Below, in pieces: positions 56,001 through 64,000 of a stretch of DNA of 64,000 nt. How positions within the stretch are numbered: position 1 is the stretch's first letter; every line of letters starts with the position of its first letter. The DNA comes from Omphiscola glabra (lineage: Eukaryota > Mollusca > Gastropoda > Lymnaeidae). Below the pieces are notes generated by a model. That model was not told the DNA's origin. It saw only the letters and a list, made by a program, of their open reading frames with translations, and ran no database searches. The stretch covers positions 33,711,802 through 33,775,801 of the forward strand of contig OZ024802.1 of NCBI GenBank assembly GCA_964017045.1. The letters run 5' to 3'. Both the position numbers and the translations under genes were made by a program.

Positions 56001-59000
56001 TAGCTGTATTTTTCAGAATCTCATTTAGCATAGTTGTTTGAGAATTTTATTTAGGGAAATCAGTTGCTTCTGGTAGTATTAGTTGCTTCTGGTAGTATTA
56101 GTTGCTTCTGGTAGTAATAGTTGCTTCTGGTTGTGCTAGGGACATTGTCACAAAGAGAATTATGTATTTTGATATTTCTCCTCATCGGTTTAGAGTGTCT
56201 CAATTTTTATTTGACAATTCTAAATAAATGAGAAAACTGACAATTTATTGAAAAATGACTATTGACTAAGTTTAAAAGTGACGTCAGATGTTGACAAAAC
56301 AGCTAAGTTTAAAAGTGGCGTCAGATGTTGTCAGGAGATTGAACCCAGTTAAAAAATGTAATCTTTCCTTTCCAGGGGGACCGAGGAGCACTGTAATGTG
56401 ACAGGACGGGTGGACATCATCAACTCCACTTTAGGCAAAGCACTCGGAGGGGCTGCAGGTGAGATAAGTGTGAATAGATATGTCTCAAGCCTGTGGGTGG
56501 CGGGAGCGTGCTTGGAAAATATCTTACATATTTATAATAATAAGAACCCTTTTTAATGATGATTAAAAAAAATATTTTTAAATGGGCCTTGGTGAAATTT
56601 CACCTTCACAAAATTAGATTTCATGGAAAAACAACCAAATAACCAAAATGTTTGTATTACTACAAGGTTGACCTGACAGTTTTAATGTAGGCCAACCAGT
56701 TTTAATGTAGGACAACCAGTTTTATTGTAGGACAACCAGTTTTAATGTAGGCTAACCAGTTTTAATGTCGGCCAACCAGTTTTAATGTAGGACAACCAGT
56801 TTTAATGTCGGCCAACCAGTTTTAATGTAGGCCAACCAGTTTTAATGTAGGCTAACCAGTTTTAAAGTAGGCTAACCAGTTTTAATGTAGGACAACCAGT
56901 TTTAATGTAGGCTAACCAGTTTTAATGTCGGCCAACCAGTTTTAATGTAGGACAACCAGTTTTAATGTCGGCCAACCAGTTTTAATGTAGGCCAACCAGT
57001 TTTAATGTAGGCTAACCAGTTTTAATGTAGGACAACCAGTTTTAATGTAGGCTAACCAGTTTTAATGTCGGCCAACCAGTTTTAATGTAGGACAACCAGT
57101 TTTAATGTCGGCCAACCAGTTTTAATGTAGGCCAACCAGTTTTAATGTAGGCTAACCAGTTTTAAAGTAGGCTAACCAGTTTTAATGTAGGTCAACCAGT
57201 TTTAATGTAGGACAACCAGTTTTAATGCAGGCTAACCATTTTTAATGAAGAACAACTTGTTTTAATGTAGGCCAACCTGTTTTAATGTAGGAGAACCAGT
57301 TTTAATGTAGGCCAACCAGTTTTAATGTAGGACAGCCAGTTTTAATGTAGTTAAACCTGTTTTGATATAGGTTGGCTTGTTTTATTGTAGGTCAGCCTGT
57401 TTTATGCAAGCCAGCCTGTTTAAACATAGGCCAGTCAGTTTAGAAGCAAGATTTTAATTCAATAACATTATTAAGTATTTATTTTAATGGGATGACTAAT
57501 AAATATAAACACTGCCTAGTGATCTAGATGTAATGTAAAGTCTCGGCTTATGTCTGCACAATATTGTGTTTGGTCTTAAGGTTATTGTAAAGGGTGGTGA
57601 AGTTATTAGAAATTTGTTTGTGGTCTGGGGTAAATAATTACATAGAAATAGTCACATTGATCTGAACATAGAAATAGAGTTTATTGATCTAAACATAGAA
57701 ATAGAGTTTATTGATCTAAACATAGAAATATAATTTATTGATCTAAACATAGAAATAGAGTTTATTGATTTTATTGTTTGCACAGGGGGATACACAGCTG
57801 GACCAAAACAGCTGATTGACCTACTTAGACAGAGGTCACGACCTTACTTATTCTCCAACACCTTGCCCCCTCCGGTTGTTGCCTGTGCCAGCAAGGTAAG
57901 GAACACATTTACATGTTTTAAAGTCACATGTTTTGAGTGCAACACAGTTAGCAGATGATCTATTTCCACTTGGATTTGAATTTTGACCTGTGATATCTGT
58001 TATATAATATTGAAAGCTCTGCAGTGTTTTCAACTGGTTGCTGGTTGTGTGTCCCTGAGACTCTTATTTTGTGTCTCTGCTTGAAAGTGTTAAGAGGCAA
58101 TCAAAGGCGTATAATCTTAGTATTATATATAGGAATAGGAAATAATTTAGACTTGGTGGTAATGTTATATAGGAAATAATTTCGACAGTATTACAAAGGA
58201 AAAAATTTAAATCCTGTATTATATGGGAAATAATTTTGGTTTGTTGCTATTTAAAGAAATAATTTAGACTTAGTGTTATATAGGAAATAATTTAGATCCT
58301 TTAAATCATAAGACAAATTTATACTTTGTATTATATTGGAAACAATTTAGACTTGTTATTATCTTGTTTAGTTTGTTTGTTCTCAGGCCCTTGATCTTGT
58401 CATGGCCAACACTGACCTCCCTAAGAAAGTTCTGACCAACACTCAGAGGTTCAGGACTAGAATGGTGGATGCCGGCTTCACTGTGGCTGTAAGTTTGATC
58501 TGTGACCCGCTTTCATTCATCAGCGGTTCCCAAACTTTTAATTTTAGCAGTGTGCCAGGCTTATTAATTCTTTTTATTCGACCTCAAACAAGTCATACAA
58601 TTTGTTTTAATCTTGAATCACTCAAGTCGTTAAGGCTCCATTAACTATTATACCAATTAATTTTAACCATTAACATTTTGTTTGTTAGGGTTGTTTTTCA
58701 ATATCGGTTGTCACTTTTATCTAGTTTGTATTTGTGGACAGACTTCTCTTGGAGAGCAAAACTGTCAGTTAAGCTTGTCAAGTGTTAAGTTATGACATTT
58801 TGTAGTGATGTGTCACCTTTCATAGAGATGAGTCACCTTTCATAGAGATGTGCCACCTTTCATAGAGATGTGCCACCTTTCATAGAGATGTGCCACCTTT
58901 CATAGAGATGTGCCACCTTTCATAGAGATGTGCCACCTTTCATAGAGATGTGCCACCTTTCATAGAGATGTGCCACCTTTCATAGAGATGTGCCACCTTT

Positions 59001-60758
59001 CATAGAGATGTGCCACCTTTCATAGAGATGTGCCACCTTTCATAGAGATGTGCCACCTTTCATAGAGATGTGTCACCTTTCATTATTATTAGTTGTCTTA
59101 TATAGCGCTGTACCCCAGCCTAGGGCTGGTCTCACCGCGATGTACATAAAAATAATAGCAAGAGAGACATAATCGTGAAAATAAAATAAAATACATTTGT
59201 GTAATAAAGAACAGATGTATAAAGACAAAACAAAAACAAATGCATATTCACCCTACCCCCCCTTAGAACTTTTACATGTCAAGCCATGGACAGCAGCCAG
59301 CAGCATTGTTTGTTGGTCAGAGGGGGGGAATCAGTCGGGGTAGTAGAGTAGAGAGATGTGTTTTGAAGGCCTAGGTGGTTGGTATATTGCGGATATGTAG
59401 TGGCAGAGAATTCCATTGTTTGGGGGCGCAGAAAGAGAAAAATCGTTCACCATATGTTTTAGTGCGTGTCTTAGGAATGGACAGAATATGCATGTCTGCA
59501 GAGGAGCAAAGCTGTCGAAGGGGTGAATAGACGGAAAGAAGTTCGGTTAGATAGGATGGGCAGGAATCTGGGAAAAAGTTGTGACATAGAACAGACAGCT
59601 TGTAATCAATGTGTGCCTGCATAGGGAGCCAATGAAGTAAGTGGAGTAACATGATCACGGTTTTTTGCCTTTAGAACCAGCCTAGCAGCTGAGTTTTGAA
59701 CCTTTTGTTGTTTTTCTATGAAGTGTTTTGGTGAACCTGACAGAAGAGAGTTGCAATAGTCAAGACGAGAGAGAACATGAGCATAGACTAGTGTTTTTGT
59801 TGCGCTAACTGTGAGGTAGTGGTGGATAGAGCTGATCTGACGGATTGCTGTGTATGCAGAATGATGTGTACAATGTGGGGTCTATTTAATGCTAGACAGT
59901 CTTGATGTGTACAATGTGGAGTCTATTTAATGCTAGATAGTCTTGATTTTTGAAGTGTCATTGGAAAAGAGATTCAAACATGTGACTTTACCCCCAATGG
60001 CTTGTATGGACGGGCAAAGACCAGTGCTGATCCATGGACCACCATCTGGAGATTGCTGCGCTACGCGTAAACTATACCACGTATTTACCTAGGCAAGTTT
60101 GCAGTTTAGAAATGTTAGATATGTTAATTTCTGGCTATGTACGTATTGATCTTGAACGTGTCCTACAGGGAGATCCGTGCCATCCAATCTGCCCCGTTAT
60201 GCTGGGAGATGCCAGACTGGCTTCACAGTTTGCTGACCAAATGTTGGGTAAGTGGTGTTGTTGTCATGGAGTTAAAGGGACGTCACTCCCAGAGAAGCTA
60301 AAGCTTGCATTGACTTTTAAAGAAGTAACCCAGTAATAAAAGGAATGAAACTGGGTGGGTATCTTCATTATATTTCATTGTCAAAGACATTCATTTAAAA
60401 CATTGGAAACTGTTGGGCTTGTTCCATAAATTAAAACCCTAAGGGTTGAGTGACTGACCTCACATTCCTTTGATCAGCAAGAGAATTAATACAGTCGGTA
60501 AAACTAGCTAAAGCAATATCTTGTATCAAATAAACAGGTGAATGAGATGAAGTGTGTCTTATATTGTTTATCTTATACTGTTTGTCTTGCATTGCTTCAG
60601 ATCTTGGCATCTACGTGATTGGGTTCAGCTACCCAGTGGTGCCCAAAGGCAAGGCCAGGATTCGCGTCCAGATCTCGGCAGCGCACTCCGAGCAGGACAT
60701 CGACAAAGCCGTGGACGCCTTCATTAAAATTGGTCGAAACCTCAAGGTCATACAGTAG
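50049..60758 (+). CDS. GCAT: Glycine C-acetyltransferase (2-amino-3-ketobutyrate CoA ligase), mitochondrial, 11 coding exons
   Basis: PLP enzyme of mitochondrial threonine breakdown: it splits 2-amino-3-ketobutyrate, made by threonine dehydrogenase, with CoA into glycine and acetyl-CoA (family knowledge). Seen: 11 exons with GT-AG borders and consistent phases, 1,281 nt, 426 residues (human about 419). A short Arg-containing, acid-free leader ([10 protein letters not shown]) fits a mitochondrial presequence. Then [14 protein letters not shown] (72-85), [10 protein letters not shown] (106-115), [47 protein letters not shown] (PLP-ring aspartate), [10 protein letters not shown] with the Schiff-base lysine K271 at 56,437-56,439, [14 protein letters not shown], and [20 protein letters not shown] near the end. 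No key residue is missing. The first exon junction has two in-frame solutions (426 or 428 residues). Confidence 0.97.
50757..50850. mobile_element. Dispersed retroelement 3' fragment in GCAT intron 1
   Basis: AATAATAAAGTTTATTTGAAA-type start followed by CGCTTCATCCCCAAAGGCTC, the same sequence as at 38,148. Confidence 0.6.
51350..51505. repeat. About 23-bp repeat, 6 copies
   Basis: Core GTCACTCCACTATCCACCTG in GCAT intron 1. Confidence 0.88.
51995..52218 (+). CDS. GCAT: GCAT exon 2
   Basis: Preceded by a C-rich tract and TTTTTAAAG (or a second acceptor, GGCCAG, five bases on); donor GTAGGC. Encodes [20 protein letters not shown] through [15 protein letters not shown]. The start of the mature enzyme lies here. 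Confidence 0.93.
52764..52853 (+). CDS. GCAT: GCAT exon 3
   Basis: Acceptor CTGAACAG, donor GTATAT, 90 nt, phase 0 to 0. Encodes [20 protein letters not shown] and [10 protein letters not shown]. Confidence 0.97.
53200..53419 (+). CDS. GCAT: GCAT exon 4
   Basis: Acceptor TTGATCAG, donor GTACAG, 220 nt, phase 0 to 1. Encodes [37 protein letters not shown] and [19 protein letters not shown]. Confidence 0.97.
53560..54262. repeat. 19-bp repeat with a 114-bp higher-order unit
   Basis: TAACATCTCATGTCCCTAG, about 37 copies in GCAT intron 4, ending near the exon 5 acceptor. From about 53,800 a six-unit block (marked by AACACCTCATGTTCCTAG) repeats four times at 114-bp spacing. Confidence 0.95.
54275..54371 (+). 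CDS. GCAT: GCAT exon 5
   Basis: Acceptor ATCTCCACAG, donor GTACAA, 97 nt, phase 1 to 2. Encodes [16 protein letters not shown] and [16 protein letters not shown] 19-bp array ends about two dozen bases before the acceptor. Confidence 0.97.
55257..55513. repeat. 10-bp repeat, about 25 copies
   Basis: GACTATATTT with two GACTAT insertions, ending about 55 bp before the GCAT exon 6 acceptor. Confidence 0.94.
55568..55654 (+). CDS. GCAT: GCAT exon 6
   Basis: Acceptor CTTATTGCAG, donor GTTGTT, 87 nt, phase 2 to 2. Encodes [20 protein letters not shown] then ATGFFGPTG, containing the PLP-contacting aspartate and histidine. Confidence 0.97.
56050..56135. repeat. 19-bp repeat, 4 copies
   Basis: GTTGCTTCTGGTAGTATTA in GCAT intron 6. 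Confidence 0.88.
56376..56458 (+). CDS. GCAT: GCAT exon 7: PLP lysine
   Basis: Acceptor CCTTTCCAG, donor GTGAGA, 83 nt, phase 2 to 1. Encodes [20 protein letters not shown] then KALGGAA; the lysine forms the Schiff base. Confidence 0.97.
56680..57440. repeat. 20-bp repeat, about 37 copies
   Basis: AACCAGTTTTAATGTAGGCC with GAC, GCT and TCGGCC variants recurring in the same order, so blocks of several units were duplicated. The right end decays. GCAT intron 7. Confidence 0.95.
57640..57770. repeat. 26-bp repeat, about 5 copies
   Basis: AACATAGAAATAGAGTTTAT plus TGATCT, just before the GCAT exon 8 acceptor. Confidence 0.9.
57786..57895 (+). CDS. GCAT: GCAT exon 8
   Basis: Acceptor GTTTGCACAG, donor GTAAGG, 110 nt, phase 1 to 0. 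Encodes [20 protein letters not shown] then [17 protein letters not shown]. Confidence 0.97.
58387..58488 (+). CDS. GCAT: GCAT exon 9
   Basis: Acceptor TGTTCTCAG, donor GTAAGT, 102 nt, phase 0 to 0. Encodes [20 protein letters not shown] then [14 protein letters not shown]. Confidence 0.96.
58798..59090. repeat. 20-bp repeat, about 14 copies
   Basis: CATAGAGATGTGCCACCTTT, almost invariant, directly abutting the retroelement at 59,094. Confidence 0.95.
59094..59870 (-). mobile_element. Non-LTR retrotransposon 3' fragment (CR1/jockey-type reverse transcriptase end)
   Basis: Minus-strand translation, with small breaks: [75 protein letters not shown]. These are hallmark RT thumb-end motifs of CR1/jockey-clade LINEs. 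Inserted antisense in GCAT intron 9; the tail matches 4,588-4,985. Confidence 0.9.
59855..59950. repeat. 41-bp direct duplication
   Basis: Two copies of GATGTGTACAATGTGGGGTC followed by TATTTAATGCTAGACAGTCTT at the 5'-truncation side of the LINE fragment. Confidence 0.8.
60169..60247 (+). CDS. GCAT: GCAT exon 10
   Basis: Acceptor GTCCTACAG, donor GTAAGT, 79 nt, phase 0 to 1. Encodes [20 protein letters not shown], conserved in the C-terminal domain. Confidence 0.96.
60601..60758 (+). CDS. GCAT: GCAT exon 11 and stop
   Basis: Acceptor TTGCTTCAG, 158 nt, TAG at 60,756. Encodes [40 protein letters not shown] and ends LKVIQ, as in GCAT orthologues. Confidence 0.97.
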
Positions 60759-63421
60759 CGTTGCTGGGAGCACTGTGCAAGATGGAATGGTGCACATGCT
60801 GGTCACGTGTTTTAGAGATTTGGTGAAAATAGTTCAATTGGTGGTGGCTCCATTTATTTTTTTATTCTTTATGGTTTAGGATCAAGTAACTTGATTTGCC
60901 TTGTGTCTTGCTCTGTGCAAATACTTTTTATGTCAACACTCTGTTGAATGTTAATTGTTTCTTTAATGTTCATTTTTCCTCATAGTTTGTTTTCGATTGC
61001 TTAGAGAGTTCTCATTTATAGAAATAGAAAATTATGTTGGGCATATGGTTTATATCCATGCTGAATAGGCCAAACATTGCCCCATGACAAGGGCAAACAT
61101 TGCCCCATGACTTCATTTTGTCCCCTCTATATTTGATGTCTTTGGTTCATGATCAGATATGAATATTTCTGTTGATATTTTCTCAGCTTTGCATTTGTTC
61201 CACCCTACCTCAGAGACAATGTTTTCATTGATAAACTTGGCCTTACACAGGGCTTGCTTGCTATTTACAGTCAGTCATTTAACCAGAGGGACATTTTCTC
61301 AGAGAGTATTGTTTGCAGTTAAGTGGCAGATTATTTTACTTGTCATGTTTATGAAATGATACTGAGCATGCGGCAGAGATGGATGCAGTTGCGATAAATA
61401 ACAAGAAAATTAATAGCGCAAGTCATAGGGATATCTTTACATATAGCAAAGTAATCATTGATCATGTAATCATTGATCATGTAATCATGGATCATGTGCT
61501 GTAGGGCTTCGTGTCCTGTGTTGGATATTTTTTCCACTCCTTTAAAAGGAGGTTACGTAAGTGAATTTTGACAACCTTAAGCCTCAATCATTTAGTAGGA
61601 TGAGAGGGGCTTATTTCATATGTTGCATATTTTATGTGTGATATTTCATATGAATTCTTTCCTGAAAGGAATGCACCAATTTGATTAAGTTACATTGTAA
61701 ACTTTTTGGTAAGTTTTACAGCAAGTGTTCTACATTAATTCAGTTCAATCTTCTACTTGGTGGAAAGTATATTTTAACATTTGTTATTGCTGTAAATGTT
61801 ACTATAATTCACCGTTAGTAATTAAGAAAAGCTGATCTGTGGCTTAATACGACACACAAAAATTGTTATTGCAGTTACTGTAATTCACCTTTAGTAGTTT
61901 TTTGAGACACACAAAATTTGTGTAAATAAAACAATATATGTTAAGCTTTAATCACAAAGTACAATGATCTGTGGTTACACTTTTTTGTTATATAGAAATA
62001 TTGAGAGCAGGGCATGGAATCTTAATATTTTGTAATGTTTAATTGCATCTGGTCACACTTTATATCATATACACAAAATATAGTACCGGTACATATATTT
62101 TACCTCGATCAGCATACCTATGTGAAATTGCTGAATTTTTAAATTTTTTTGGGGGGTATTTTTAGCCACTTTCTACTTGTCTTGATTTTTATCAATTTTG
62201 ATATTTGACATTTGTTATATTTACTGATGGAGAGATTAATTGGCCTGTAGTAACATTATTTGCATTGTAAAAAATTTTATGACTTTTGACTTAAGTTACT
62301 GTACCACCGTTGATGTTGATAGAAATTGTTGCTATTCTGCTTAAAAAACCCAGAGAACTTTGAATCTCATATCATATTTATGTGTAGTTTGAGGAGATCA
62401 AATATGGAATCACTTTGTGAAGAACACAAATGTTTGTCCAAAGAACACAGAGCTACGCATCTTAGCATAAACAAATCATTGTTAAGTTGTGTTGAGGTTT
62501 TCAGATGAACACAGCCATAGCTTATTGCTAAAATATGTAACTTAATTCATTTTTGTCATGTTGTATGTACAACTTGGTCTTGATTATTATTTTTTGGGGG
62601 GGGGGGGGGGGGGATTGTTAAAAGTAACTATCTTGAAAAATTCAGTTTTTTGCAAAAAGAAAAGATTCTGGGGTGATGGTATGATACAGTGGTTCCCAAA
62701 CTGTGTGCCTTTATGTCCTTGGTTGTCATTATTCTTACATATGTACATTTAAAATACGTGCTTACTTAATGCCTCGTTACAAGATACGTGTTATATTTCT
62801 TTTTTGTTTTACTGACTCCACTAACCTCACAGTGGTTTAGCAAACTTTCTTACGGTGGATGCTGTTACTTTGTGGACACCATAGATGTAAATGTTTTGGA
62901 ACCTCTGGTAAAACAACCCCCTTGTTTATGAAAAGGTACTTGAAAGTACTTAACTTATGACGAGCACATATTTGACCTATCATGTCCAGCGACAGAGAAG
63001 TAAAGCAAAATATAAATGAATCATTTTTATATCAAAATAAAATAAATGTCTTTAATCGGTTTATTGGTGACATGATCCTTGACAATAAGTACCTTATGTA
63101 TATGTCACTGACAATAAGTGCATTATGTATATGTCACAACAACAAAATGGTCGCAGAGCATCTCATCTCTATTATATCAACTATGATATCAATGTACTAT
63201 TATATCGATATGTTAGCATTTCTCCGTCACACTTGTAGAGCTTCCATCCCTAATGTTGTTTTATTTATCTAAAATACTTCTGGGGGTATTTACCATTAAA
63301 ACTTTCAGGGCTGCATAGACTTTACCCAAATATGGTGATACCAACCAGTTTTTCAAACTATGTTAATGTGGTCCTATCCCACAAAAGGGGTGGAATCTGT
63401 GATGTCCAATATCTCTGTAAC
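60759..63421. other. GCAT 3' UTR and AT-rich downstream region; no gene seen
   Basis: Contains the AATAAA at 61,925, a triplicated ATCATGTAATCATTG-like motif (61,450-61,500) and a long poly-G run near 62,595-62,613. No splice-supported coding sequence recognised on either strand. Confidence 0.45.
61925..61930 (+). terminator. Candidate GCAT polyadenylation signal
   Basis: AATAAA about 1.17 kb after the GCAT stop, in an AT-rich stretch without other features. It is the first canonical hexamer I found downstream. Not decisive without transcript ends. Confidence 0.35.
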
Positions 63422-63577
63422 CAGTGGCATAAGAAGTGGGGTACATATGGGGGGGGGGGGCGCACAGATTAAATGGAGGGGACAGCATTTTCAAGTAACT
63501 GCAGAGGTTTTACCTGGCAGGAGGGCAGCAAGAATGTCAGCCTGCTTCGGGTGGCACTAACCCTAGCTACGCCACTG
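63422..63577. mobile_element. hAT-like MITE with 8-bp target duplication
   Basis: Starts CAGTGGCATAAGAAG, ends CCCTAGCTACGCCACTG; flanked by TCTGTAAC (63,414-63,421) and TCAGTAAC (63,578-63,585), 7 of 8 matching. 156 bp with an internal poly-G run. Ends resemble the element at 41,930. Confidence 0.8.
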
Positions 63578-63794
63578 TCAGTAACTCTGACTAGATGGGG
63601 ACATTCACACTCCACCCTCCACTTGTCTCAGTTACACCGCTATATAAAATAGTGAGCAAATAAGTTTTCTATCTTAACATTCCACTTGTTGATAAAATCT
63701 TTCTTGTTATTGTATTGAGCTATCCTGAAAATAAAGACTGATATCATGACATTTTGTCAGTTTCATACTTTAAATGTTTGTTAGCTACCAAATT

Positions 63795-63905
63795 AACTAT
63801 TGGATGGTCTTAGTGAAATGTTTGGCCAACTATTGCTGGTCTCAGTGAAATGTTTGGGCAACTAACTATTGGCTGGTCTCAGTGAAATGTACGGCCCAGT
63901 ATCTT
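63795..63905. repeat. About 40-bp repeat, 3 copies
   Basis: Core GGTCTCAGTGAAATGTTTGG with CAACTAACTATTG. Confidence 0.85.
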
Positions 63906-64000
63906 TGGTTGATCACAGCTACAGATTCATTCAATGAACTCAAGACAAATCAGTTTTGGAAAAGTTTTTTTTTGTCCTCTAAGAAAAGTAAGTAAGATGA

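Noticed and set aside
63360..63560. ORF overlapping the 63.4-kb MITE as a gene
   Set aside because: It crosses the element border and has no splice or family support.
1..64000. CRISPR arrays
   Set aside because: Many regularly repeated blocks exist, but units are contiguous tandem repeats without unique spacers, in an intron-bearing animal genome.
1..64000. tRNA, rRNA or snRNA genes
   Set aside because: Scanning by eye for tRNA A/B-box pairs and rRNA wording gave no convincing candidate; a covariance-model search would be the proper test.

Overview
This is a 64 kb piece of nuclear DNA from an animal. It is AT-rich, and its genes are split into short exons by long introns with GT-AG borders. 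The proteins are ordinary animal orthologues. Together with the retrotransposon families and the very heavy load of minisatellites, this suggests a lophotrochozoan, most likely a mollusc (perhaps a gastropod); that assignment is inference. There are no bacterial or viral genes, rRNA, tRNA or CRISPR arrays.

Region 2,514-39,796 (minus strand) holds a complete oxysterol-binding-protein-related gene of the OSBPL10/OSBPL11 class. I rebuilt 22 coding exons by hand. All splice phases agree and the total is 2,148 nt (715 residues plus stop). The order is a short helical N-terminal segment resembling RIM/rabphilin Rab-binding helices, a PH domain, a linker, and the lipid-transfer ORD with its EQVSHHPP signature.

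Region 50,049-60,758 (plus strand) holds a complete glycine C-acetyltransferase gene (GCAT, mitochondrial threonine catabolism). It has 11 coding exons in continuous phase, 426 or 428 residues, and an intact PLP lysine motif. About 490 bp upstream, facing away from it, is the first coding exon of an unidentified minus-strand gene (49,172-49,558) with an N-terminal cysteine cluster.

Most of the remaining sequence is tandem repeat. More than 50 arrays with units of 10-82 bp fill nearly every intron; the largest is an 18-bp array of about 2.6 kb at 13.8-16.4 kb. Mobile-element remnants include non-LTR retrotransposon 3' ends on both strands, three hAT-like MITEs with 8-bp target duplications, a piggyBac-like TTAA MITE, a hairpin MITE and a probable further inverted-repeat element.

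The most striking observation is that several arrays in the OSBPL gene are built from its splice junctions. Copies of the exon end plus donor, or of the acceptor plus exon start, are iterated into the neighbouring intron. In two arrays the unit is a multiple of three and stays open, so use of a repeated donor or acceptor would extend the protein in frame, once directly after the EQVSHHPP signature. Most long ORFs in the window are artefacts of repeat units divisible by three.
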